Positions 13,624 through 19,513 of a stretch of 19,513 bases of DNA are shown in pieces. This DNA is from Pseudomonadota bacterium (GTDB lineage: Bacteria; Pseudomonadota; Alphaproteobacteria; Rhizobiales; Beijerinckiaceae). The notes below the pieces were generated by a model. The model saw nothing but the letters and a program-made list of their open reading frames with translations, ran no database searches and had not been told where the DNA came from. Numbering within the stretch: position 1 is the stretch's first letter; every line of letters begins with the position of its first letter. Location: NCBI GenBank assembly GCA_023450615.1, contig JAEXGT010000010.1:1-19513 (forward strand), read 5' to 3'. The position numbers were made by a program, and so were the translations under genes.

Positions 13624-15432
13624 ATGATGACCGCACGTACGTTCGACAACATCCGCAATTTCTCCATCGTGGCCCATATCGACCACGGCAAGTCGACCCT
13701 GGCCGACCGCCTGATCCAGACCACGGGGGCGCTCACCGCCCGTGAGATGACGGAGCAGGTGCTCGACAACATGGATATCGAGCGCGAGCGCGGCATCACC
13801 ATCAAGGCGCAGACCGTGCGCCTGGAATACAAGGCCCAGGACGGCAAGACCTATATCCTGAACCTCATGGACACCCCCGGCCACGTGGATTTCGCCTACG
13901 AGGTCTCGCGCTCGCTCGCAGCCTGCGAGGGCTCGCTGCTGGTGGTGGACGCCTCCCAGGGCGTGGAGGCCCAGACGCTCGCCAACGTCTACCAGGCCAT
14001 CGACGCCAACCACGAGATCGTGCCCGTCCTCAACAAGATCGACCTGCCCGCCGCAGATCCGGACCGGATCAAGGAGCAGATCGAGGAAGTGATCGGCATC
14101 GACGCCTCCGAGGCCGTGCCGGTTTCGGCCAAGAGCGGCCTCAACATCGAGGGTGTGCTGGAAGCCATCGTCACCAAGCTGCCGCCCCCGAAGGGCGACC
14201 CGGATGCGCCCCTGAAGGCCCTCCTCGTCGATTCCTGGTATGACGCCTATCTCGGCGTGGTGGTGCTGGTGCGCATCATCGACGGCACCATGAAGAAGGG
14301 CCAGACCATCAAGATGATGGGCACGAACGCGTCCTATTCGCTCGACCGCGTCGGCGTGTTCAATCCGAAGATGACCGAACTGCCCATGCTCGGCCCCGGC
14401 GAGGTCGGCTTCTTCACCGCCTCGATCAAGGAAGTGGCCGATACCCGCGTCGGCGACACCATCACCGACGACCGCAAGCCCACCGCCGAAGCGCTTCCGG
14501 GCTTCAAGCCCGTGCAGCCGGTCGTGTTCTGCGGCCTCTTCCCCGTCGACGCCGCCGAGTTCGAGAACCTGCGCGCCGCCATGGGCAAGCTTCGCCTCAA
14601 CGACGCCAGCTTCTCCTACGAGATGGAAACCTCGGCCGCGCTCGGCTTCGGCTTCCGCTGCGGCTTCCTCGGCTTGCTGCACCTCGAAATCATCCAGGAA
14701 CGCCTGGAGCGCGAGTTCAACCTCGACCTCATCTCCACCGCGCCTTCCGTGGTCTATCACCTGAAGCTGCGCGACGGTTCGACCATCGAGCTGCACAACC
14801 CGGCCGACATGCCGGACGTGATGAAGATCGAGTCCATCGAGGAGCCGTGGATCCGCGCCACGATCCTCACCCCGGACGATTATCTCGGCTCCGTCCTCAA
14901 GCTGTGCCAGGAGCGGCGCGGCGTGCAGATCGATCTGAACTATGTCGGCAAGCGCGCCATGGTGGTCTACGACCTGCCGCTGAACGAAGTGGTGTTCGAT
15001 TTCTACGACCGCCTGAAGTCGATCTCGAAGGGCTACGCCTCCTTCGATTACCACATCTCCGACTACCGCGAGGGCGACCTCGTGAAGATGTCGGTGCTGG
15101 TCAATGCCGAGCCGGTGGACGCGCTCTCCATGCTGGTCCACCGCGACCGCGCCGAGGGCCGCGGACGCGCCATGTGCGAGAAGCTCAAGGAGCTGATCCC
15201 GCCGCACATGTTCCAGATTCCGGTGCAGGCCGCTATCGGCGGCAAGATCATCGCCCGCGAAACCATCCGCGCGCTGCGCAAGGACGTGACCGCCAAGTGC
15301 TACGGCGGCGACGCCTCGCGTAAGCGCAAGCTGCTCGACAAGCAGAAGGAAGGCAAAAAGCGCATGCGCCAATTCGGCAAGGTCGACATCCCGCAGGAAG
15401 CCTTCATCGCCGCGCTGAAGATGGATACCTGA
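13624..15432 (+). CDS. lepA: Elongation factor 4 (LepA), ribosome-associated GTPase
   Basis: A 602-residue protein of standard LepA length. The GTPase domain shows G1 AHIDHGKS (17-24), G2 ERGITIKAQTV, G3 DTPGHVDF (83-90), G4 NKID (137-140) and G5 SAKSGLN. EF-G-like domains II, III and V follow. The LepA-specific C-terminal domain contains GGKIIARETIRALRKDVTAK, then CYGGDASRKRKLLDKQKEGK with KRMRQFG after it. It binds the ribosome and affects initiation and back-translocation of stalled complexes. Two ATGs in a row (13624 and 13627) are possible starts. TGAG at 13616-13619 is better placed for the second. Upstream in-frame codons from 13561 run through hairpin sequence and do not resemble LepA. 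In many proteobacteria lepB follows lepA; here a terminator follows instead. Confidence 0.97.
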   Translation: MMTARTFDNIRNFSIVAHIDHGKSTLADRLIQTTGALTAREMTEQVLDNMDIERERGITIKAQTVRLEYKAQDGKTYILNLMDTPGHVDFAYEVSRSLAACEGSLLVVDASQGVEAQTLANVYQAIDANHEIVPVLNKIDLPAADPDRIKEQIEEVIGIDASEAVPVSAKSGLNIEGVLEAIVTKLPPPKGDPDAPLKALLVDSWYDAYLGVVVLVRIIDGTMKKGQTIKMMGTNASYSLDRVGVFNPKMTELPMLGPGEVGFFTASIKEVADTRVGDTITDDRKPTAEALPGFKPVQPVVFCGLFPVDAAEFENLRAAMGKLRLNDASFSYEMETSAALGFGFRCGFLGLLHLEIIQERLEREFNLDLISTAPSVVYHLKLRDGSTIELHNPADMPDVMKIESIEEPWIRATILTPDDYLGSVLKLCQERRGVQIDLNYVGKRAMVVYDLPLNEVVFDFYDRLKSISKGYASFDYHISDYREGDLVKMSVLVNAEPVDALSMLVHRDRAEGRGRAMCEKLKELIPPHMFQIPVQAAIGGKIIARETIRALRKDVTAKCYGGDASRKRKLLDKQKEGKKRMRQFGKVDIPQEAFIAALKMDT

Positions 15433-15455
15433 TCAGCCCTTCTTGAGATCCTTGC

Positions 15456-15492
15456 GAGCGTGCCCGCGAAAGTCGGCACGCTCTTTTATTTT
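15456..15492 (+). terminator. Rho-independent terminator after lepA
   Basis: GAGCGTGCC (15456-15464) and GGCACGCTC (15475-15483) form a perfect 9-bp stem with a 10-base loop, followed by TTTTATTTTA. It acts on the plus strand; the minus-strand side has no T-run. Confidence 0.88.
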
Positions 15493-16363
15493 AGGCTGCG
15501 ATCTTCACCGGAATCCTGAGGTAGCGCACCCCGTTCGCATCAGGCGGCGGAAGATGGCCTGCGCGGATGTTGACCTGGATCGAGGGCAGGAGAAGCGTCG
15601 GCGCGGAAAGCTTGGCGTCGCGCGCCTCGCGCATGGCGACGAAGGCATCCTCGCTCACGCCGTCCTTGAGGTGCACGTTGTTGCGCTGCTCCGCGACGGT
15701 TGTCTCCCACGCATAGTGATCACGACCCGGCGCTTTGTAGTCGTGGCACATGAAGAGCCGCGTCTCGGCAGGAAGCGCGAGCAGCTTCTGGATCGAGCGG
15801 TAGAGCGTGCGGGCATCGCCGCCTGGAAAGTCCGCGCGCGCCGTGCCGTAATCCGGCATGAACAGCGTGTCGCCGACGAAAACCGCGTCCGCGATCTTGT
15901 AGGCGATATCGGCGGGCGTATGGCCCGGAACGTGAAAGACCTCCACGTCCATTTCCCCGATCGTGAAGCGCTCGCCATCCTTGAACAACTGATCGAATTC
16001 CGTGCCATCTCCTGACACGTCCTGCGCATCGAAGACGGGGCGGAAGATCTTCTGCACGTCGCGGATATGCTCGCCGATCCCCACTTTCGCGCCGGTCTTC
16101 AGCTTGATGTAAGGCGCTGAGGAAAGGTGATCGGCATGGGCATGGGTCTCGAGCACCCATTCGATGGCATAGCCCTCCTGCCGGGCGATCTCCAGAATGG
16201 CATCCGCCGATGCCATGTTCGCCTTGCCTGATTTGTGGTCGTAATCCAGCACCGGGTCGACGATGGCGGCCTTCTTGGTCGCTGGGTCCGCCACGAGATA
16301 GCTCACGGTGTTGGTGGGCTCGTCGAAGAACGCCTTGATGATGGGCTTGATGGATGAAGTCAT
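15491..16363 (-). CDS. Metallo-beta-lactamase-fold persulfide dioxygenase-like protein (Blh/ETHE1 type)
   Basis: A 290-residue protein from the ATG at 16363, with AGGAG 8 bases upstream (16372-16376). Metal-ligand motifs are LETHAHADHLSSAPYI (HAHADH 74-79), VPGHTPADIAY (H148), VFVGDTLFMPDYGTARADFP (D165) and FMCHDYKAPGRD (H207). The DYGTARxDFPGG segment and CHDY end are typical of the ETHE1/Blh sulfur-dioxygenase branch, which uses one iron to oxidise glutathione persulfide to sulfite. True beta-lactamases and glyoxalase II differ here. The rhodanese domain fused in some Blh proteins is absent but encoded separately across the promoter. It is divergent from the ArsR/BigR-type gene and shares its operators. 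An open frame continues to 16741 but runs antisense through the regulator and was rejected. Confidence 0.88.
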   Translation of the reverse strand: MTSSIKPIIKAFFDEPTNTVSYLVADPATKKAAIVDPVLDYDHKSGKANMASADAILEIARQEGYAIEWVLETHAHADHLSSAPYIKLKTGAKVGIGEHIRDVQKIFRPVFDAQDVSGDGTEFDQLFKDGERFTIGEMDVEVFHVPGHTPADIAYKIADAVFVGDTLFMPDYGTARADFPGGDARTLYRSIQKLLALPAETRLFMCHDYKAPGRDHYAWETTVAEQRNNVHLKDGVSEDAFVAMREARDAKLSAPTLLLPSIQVNIRAGHLPPPDANGVRYLRIPVKIAA

Positions 16364-16391
16364 GATCCGAACTCCTGTCGAGTGATCGTTC

Positions 16392-16420
16392 TTGACAAAT
16401 ATATTAGCAATAACTAATTT
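16392..16420 (+). promoter_or_regulatory. Promoter of the bigR-like operon
   Basis: A perfect -35 TTGACA lies at 16392-16397. The -10 is either ACTAAT at 16413-16418 (15-bp spacing) or TAATTT at 16415-16420 (17-bp). Both lie inside the tandem operator, so a bound repressor would block RNA polymerase. Confidence 0.6.
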
Positions 16421-16433
16421 AGCAATATCTAAA
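16404..16433. promoter_or_regulatory. Tandem ArsR/BigR-type operators
   Basis: Two near-identical units, TTAGCAATAACTAA (16404-16417) and TTAGCAATATCTAA (16419-16432), repeat with a 15-bp centre-to-centre step. Each is an inverted repeat TTAG-N6-CTAA, extended to TTTAG/CTAAA in the second. They lie between the start codons at 16363 (-) and 16448 (+). AT-rich palindromes of this kind are known targets of BigR-type repressors. Control of both directions by the adjacent repressor is inferred. Confidence 0.72.
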
Positions 16434-16447
16434 TTAAAGGATGCGTC

Positions 16448-16774
16448 ATGCCCCTTCCCCAGCTCGACATTGCGGACTTCGAAGCGAATGCGCTCGAGGT
16501 TGCGAATATCCTGCGCGCGCTCGGCAACGAGCGGCGTCTGATGATCCTGTGCAAGCTGGTGGAATGCGGTGAAGCAACAGCAGGCACCCTGGTCGAGGCG
16601 TCGGGCCTGAGCCAGTCGGCTCTCTCCCAGCACCTCGCCAAGATGCGGGACGAAGGCATCGTCGCCTTCCGGCGGGAGAGCCAGACGCTCTGGTATCGCA
16701 TCGCCGATCCCCGGATCGAGCAGCTCATGGCCGAGCTTCATCGCCTCTATTGCCGGCAGGGCAAGCGCCGCTGA
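16448..16774 (+). CDS. ArsR-family repressor, BigR/SqrR/YgaV-like thiol sensor
   Basis: A 108-residue ArsR winged-helix protein: LEVANILRALGNERRLMILC, then GLSQSALSQHLAKMRDEGIV, then AFRRESQTLWYRIADPRI. Three cysteines are present (C35, C40, C102). C40, in LVECGE just before the DNA-reading part, and C102, in the C-terminal RLYC, sit where BigR and SqrR have the two cysteines that form a di- or tetrasulfide link on exposure to persulfides, releasing DNA. That pairing is inferred from position. AAAGGA at 16436-16441 lies 6 bases before the ATG. It leads an operon with the rhodanese (21 bp) and TauE genes, and faces the dioxygenase-like gene. Metal-sensing ArsR motifs (CxC near the recognition helix) are absent. 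Confidence 0.88.
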   Translation: MPLPQLDIADFEANALEVANILRALGNERRLMILCKLVECGEATAGTLVEASGLSQSALSQHLAKMRDEGIVAFRRESQTLWYRIADPRIEQLMAELHRLYCRQGKRR

Positions 16775-16795
16775 TCATTTCAAGGAGAAAGAACG

Positions 16796-17314
16796 ATGTC
16801 TCTTCCCACCATTTCACCTCATAAGGCCAAAGAACTGATCGCTCAGGGCGCTGTCCTGATCGACGTGCGCGAGGCTGACGAGTATGCCCGCGAGCATATT
16901 CCGGGCGCGCAGCATCATGCGCTGTCAGGGCTGAACGGCCCGCTTGGCACAAAGGCTGGCGCTTTGATCTTCCATTGCCGCTCAGGCAATCGCACCGCGA
17001 CGCATGCCGACAGTCTCGCTTCGGCTGCGGCCTGCGACGCGTATATTCTCGAAGGCGGAATAGAAGCCTGGAAGAAGGCAGGCTTGCCTGTTGCACAGGA
17101 CAAACGCCAGCCCATCGAAATGCAGCGGCAGGTACAGATCACGGCGGGGTCTCTGGTCGCGCTCGGCGTCGTGCTCGGCACGCTCATTCATCCGAGCTTC
17201 TATGCCCTCTCGGGCTTCGTCGGCGCGGGCCTCATCTTTGCCGGCGTCAGCGGCACCTGCGCGATGGCGCGCCTGCTGCAGCTTGCACCCTGGAACCGCA
17301 AGGCCGTCGCATAA
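16796..17314 (+). CDS. Rhodanese with C-terminal membrane domain (YgaP-like)
   Basis: A 172-residue protein in two parts. Residues 1-98 are a rhodanese: AVLIDVREADEYAREHIPGA, then LIFHCRSGNRT with catalytic C61 in a six-residue CRSGNR loop, then LEGGIEAWKKAGLPV. Residues about 108-165 are two membrane segments of the DUF2892/YgaP type (QITAGSLVALGVVLGTLI, then LSGFVGAGLIFAGVSGTCAM). Like E. coli YgaP it probably sits in the inner membrane with the rhodanese in the cytoplasm, moving sulfane sulfur as a cysteine persulfide. AAGGAG at 16782-16787 lies 8 bases before the ATG. The order repressor-rhodanese mirrors ygaV-ygaP. The next gene, an exporter, starts 12 bp after its stop, suggesting co-transcription. 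Confidence 0.92.
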   Translation: MSLPTISPHKAKELIAQGAVLIDVREADEYAREHIPGAQHHALSGLNGPLGTKAGALIFHCRSGNRTATHADSLASAAACDAYILEGGIEAWKKAGLPVAQDKRQPIEMQRQVQITAGSLVALGVVLGTLIHPSFYALSGFVGAGLIFAGVSGTCAMARLLQLAPWNRKAVA

Positions 17315-17326
17315 AGGGCAAGAACG

Positions 17327-18118
17327 ATGCTGCTCCCCAATGCTGCCGCCATCGGATCGGGAGCCCTGGTCGGGCTTGTGCTCGGCCTCGTCGGAGGCGG
17401 CGGCTCGATCATCGCCGTGCCGCTTCTGGTCTATGCGGTCGGTATCGCATCGCCTCACGTGGCCATCGGCACGGGTGCGCTCGCCGTCTCGGCCAGCGCT
17501 CTCGGAAACATGATCGCGCATTGGCGCGCCGGAAACGTCAAATGGCGCTGCGCCCTGGTCTTTGCGGCGGCGGGCGTTCTCGGCGCATTGGCGGGATCGA
17601 GCATCGCCAAGACCATCGACGGCCAGAAGCTCCTCGCTCTGTTCGGCCTCCTCATGGTGATTGTCGGCGTCTTGATGCTGCGGAGAAAGAGCGGATCGGG
17701 CGATCCATCCGTTCGCCTGACACGAAGCAACGCGCGCATATTGCTGCCCGCTCTGATCGGCTCGGGCTTTGCGGTCGGCCTTCTCTCCGGCTTTTTCGGC
17801 ATCGGCGGCGGATTCCTGATCGTTCCGGGGCTGATGCTATCGACCGCAATGCCGCTCAGCTTCGCTATCGGCAGCTCCCTCGTCGCAGTCACGGCTTTCG
17901 GCGCAGCCACCGCCGCGAGCTATGCTTTCTCAGGTCTCGTCGATTGGCCGGTCGCTGCGCTCTTCATCGGCGGCGGAATTCTAGGTGGCACGGGCGGCAT
18001 TCTTCTGGGCCGCGTGCTGTCCAAACGCAGGCAGGCGCTTGGCATGGTATTCGCCGTCTTCGTCATCGGCGTAGGCATTTATGTCACCGGCCGCGGTCTC
18101 ATGACCCTCGGAACCTGA
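17327..18118 (+). CDS. TauE/SafE-family sulfite/sulfur-compound exporter
   Basis: A 263-residue membrane protein with about eight helices in two similar halves. The first half opens with VGLVLGLVGGGGSIIAVPLL and the second repeats the pattern as VGLLSGFFGIGGGFLIVPGL. This duplicated GxxGxGGGxxxxP motif is the signature of TauE/SafE (DUF81). Family members export sulfite, sulfoacetate or related anions, and one occurs in the BigR operons of Agrobacterium and Xylella. The job here is probably to remove sulfite made by the dioxygenase. It starts 12 bp after the rhodanese gene and has a weak ribosome site. No clear terminator follows. The 157 bp before the next gene contain only a short CTCTG/CAGAG palindrome (18122-18132). 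Confidence 0.9.
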   Translation: MLLPNAAAIGSGALVGLVLGLVGGGGSIIAVPLLVYAVGIASPHVAIGTGALAVSASALGNMIAHWRAGNVKWRCALVFAAAGVLGALAGSSIAKTIDGQKLLALFGLLMVIVGVLMLRRKSGSGDPSVRLTRSNARILLPALIGSGFAVGLLSGFFGIGGGFLIVPGLMLSTAMPLSFAIGSSLVAVTAFGAATAASYAFSGLVDWPVAALFIGGGILGGTGGILLGRVLSKRRQALGMVFAVFVIGVGIYVTGRGLMTLGT

Positions 18119-18265
18119 GCTCTCTGCCAGAGTTCAACCCAGGCACAGGGCTTCAGTATCCCACGACATTCTCACGGCACGGCGCTCCCTGGAGGCCGGG
18201 CATGCAATGGCTTGGGCGCAATCGCTGCGGGCTCTGGCGAACATAATGCGAGCCATCCGCCTTTC

Positions 18266-18270
18266 AGGAG
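18266..18270 (+). promoter_or_regulatory. Ribosome site that decides the MFS gene start
   Basis: AGGAG, 5 bases before the ATG at 18276. It selects MSTSMRSVLPTLIALL as the N-terminus over an in-frame ATG at 18207. Confidence 0.7.
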
Positions 18271-18275
18271 AGCCT

Positions 18276-19511
18276 ATGTCTACCTCCATGCGCTCCGTGC
18301 TTCCCACCTTGATCGCGCTTCTTATCGGCTATGCCTTGATGCAGGTCGGCAATACCCTTCAAGGCACCCTGCTGAGCGTGCGCGGCGCCATCGAGAATTT
18401 CTCCCCCACGCAGATCGGCGCTGTCGGCTCGGCGTTCTGGGCGGGGATCGTCGTCGGCTCCCTCTGGGCCGGGCGCGTGATCCAGCAGGTGGGCCATACG
18501 CGCACTTTCGCCGCTCTGGCGGCTGTCGCGGCAAGCGTCGCGCTTCTTCACCTTCTGGTCATCAGTCCCTGGGTCTGGATCGCCGCCCGCGCCGTCACGG
18601 GCTTCTGCTTTGCAGGCCTCTTCATCGTGGTGGAGAGCTGGCTCAACGCATCGGGGACGGCGCAGACGCGAGGCCAGATCCTCAGCATTTACGGCATGAC
18701 GGGCCTCATCGCGGGCATCGGCGGGCAGATGCTTCTGCCGACGGGCGAGCCTGCGGGGTTCCGATTGTTCTGCTTCGTCGCAATTCTCATCTGCCTCGCG
18801 CTCGTGCCGACTGCCCTCTCGCGCGCCGTCGCTCCTGCGCATGCGGTGAGCGATACGCGGATCAACCTCATGCAGCTTTATCGGCAATCCCCCTTCGGTG
18901 TCGTGGCCGCCGTTCTTTGCGGCATCACCACAAGCTCGTTCTTCGCGCTTGGGCCTATCTGGGCGCAGGAGCGCGGATTGAGCACGGCTGAGATCGCGAT
19001 CTTCATGGCCTGCGGCACGCTGGGAGGTTTCCTCACCACATGGCCCCTGGGCTGGCTCTCCGACCGGATCGACCGAAGGCATGTGATCGTCGGCACAGCC
19101 GGTATGGCAGCCGCCATTCTCCTCATGCTGATCCATTTCGCGTCGCCGACCGTGCCCACATGGCTGCTCTTCGTTTATGTCGCCATTTTCGGCGGCAGCG
19201 TGATCCCGACCTACAGCATCGTCATCGCGCATGTGAACGACATGGTGAAGCCCGGCGAGTTCGTGGCCGCCGCAGGCGGGCTGCTGATCCTGCAAGGCGT
19301 GGGATCGGTGATCGGGCCGGTGATTTCAGGTGTCGCGATGACGGAGTTCGGGCGACTGGGCCTCCTCTACATCTTCATCGTCGCCCAGACGCTCATGGCG
19401 ACCTGGGGCGCCTATCGCAGCCTTCAGCGCGCCGCTCCCCCCACAGCGGAAAAGGAGACTTTCGTGGTCGAGCCCACCGTCCCCCGCGGCTCGCCGCTGG
19501 GAACACCATAA
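18276..19511 (+). CDS. MFS transporter, YcaD-like
   Basis: A 411-residue protein with twelve expected membrane helices. Between helices 2 and 3 it reads GSLWAGRVIQQVGHTRTF, the MFS motif A region. RAVTGFCFAGLFIVVESWLN (about 108-127) matches the VVES-W/L signature of the YcaD branch, and GWLSDRIDRRHVIVGTAG is the second-half copy of motif A. The substrate is unknown. The C-terminal tail is polar with a PxxPRGSP stretch and is cytoplasmic. The TAA at 19509-19511 lies just inside the window edge. The gene is 157 bp after tauE. It may be read through from that operon or have its own promoter; CATAAT at 18242-18247 could be a -10, but no -35 is well placed. Confidence 0.9.
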   Translation: MSTSMRSVLPTLIALLIGYALMQVGNTLQGTLLSVRGAIENFSPTQIGAVGSAFWAGIVVGSLWAGRVIQQVGHTRTFAALAAVAASVALLHLLVISPWVWIAARAVTGFCFAGLFIVVESWLNASGTAQTRGQILSIYGMTGLIAGIGGQMLLPTGEPAGFRLFCFVAILICLALVPTALSRAVAPAHAVSDTRINLMQLYRQSPFGVVAAVLCGITTSSFFALGPIWAQERGLSTAEIAIFMACGTLGGFLTTWPLGWLSDRIDRRHVIVGTAGMAAAILLMLIHFASPTVPTWLLFVYVAIFGGSVIPTYSIVIAHVNDMVKPGEFVAAAGGLLILQGVGSVIGPVISGVAMTEFGRLGLLYIFIVAQTLMATWGAYRSLQRAAPPTAEKETFVVEPTVPRGSPLGTP

Positions 19512-19513
19512 TC

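Noticed and set aside
13567..15372. 601-codon open frame antisense to lepA
   Set aside because: Long antisense frames are common opposite GC-rich genes; the product is His/Asp/Val-rich with no domain, while the plus strand encodes a clear LepA.
16364..16741. 126-codon N-terminal extension of the dioxygenase-like protein
   Set aside because: It runs antisense through the ArsR-type gene and over the promoter; the ATG at 16363 has a good ribosome site and the family N-terminus.
16975..18246. 423-codon frame on the plus strand across the rhodanese and tauE genes
   Set aside because: It is an out-of-frame shadow, very rich in Arg, with no recognisable domain.
18264..19295. 343-codon open frame antisense to the MFS gene
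   Set aside because: Charged low-complexity product without domain; the plus strand encodes a clear MFS protein.

Overview
This is a high-GC window with the gene content and order of an alphaproteobacterium, most likely of the Hyphomicrobiales (Rhizobiales). The evidence is a divergent LysR/DUF1127 pair, a DUF2852 protein, a gshB-hemW-rdgB-rph-hrcA neighbourhood, palindromic intergenic repeats of the kind common in that order, and a BigR-type sulfur-detoxification cluster. A Microvirga/Methylobacterium-like host is a guess from protein style, not a demonstrated identity.

Layout. Positions 1-1993 (+) are the tail of a surface-polysaccharide locus: the C-terminus of a family 2 glycosyltransferase, then a Wzx-type flippase. 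Positions 2052-4094 hold a LysR regulator (-) divergent from a small DUF1127 protein (+), whose end overlaps a convergent diacylglycerol-kinase-family lipid kinase (-). Positions 4260-6633 hold gshB (+) facing hemW (-). Each side of hemW carries a roughly 240-bp composite of nested palindromic repeats. Positions 7070-8361 are a TetR regulator and a DUF2852 membrane protein (both +), followed by a bidirectional terminator. Positions 8405-10992 are rdgB and rph (-, translationally coupled), divergent from hrcA (+).

Positions 11300-13515 hold an unrecognised secreted protein made of two copies of a 41-residue cysteine-containing repeat, an APC-family permease (-), and what looks like a remnant of a SulP anion transporter with an internal deletion. 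Positions 13624-15432 are lepA (+) with a terminator. Positions 15491-18118 are a divergent sulfur-stress cluster: a persulfide-dioxygenase-like metallo-beta-lactamase-fold protein (-) against an ArsR/BigR-type repressor, a membrane-anchored rhodanese and a TauE/SafE exporter (+). A tandem pair of inverted-repeat operators lies in the shared promoter region. Positions 18276-19511 are a YcaD-like MFS transporter (+).

How the genes work together. The housekeeping core serves glutathione synthesis (gshB), heme trafficking (hemW), nucleotide sanitation and tRNA/rRNA 3'-end processing (rdgB, rph), heat-shock repression (hrcA) and translation (lepA). The clearest pathway unit is the sulfur cluster: a thiol-based repressor probably controls persulfide oxidation, sulfane-sulfur transfer and sulfite/sulfur export in both directions. 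The least explained items are the nested repeats flanking hemW, the two-repeat secreted protein and the SulP remnant. No rRNA, tRNA, CRISPR array or intact insertion sequence was seen.
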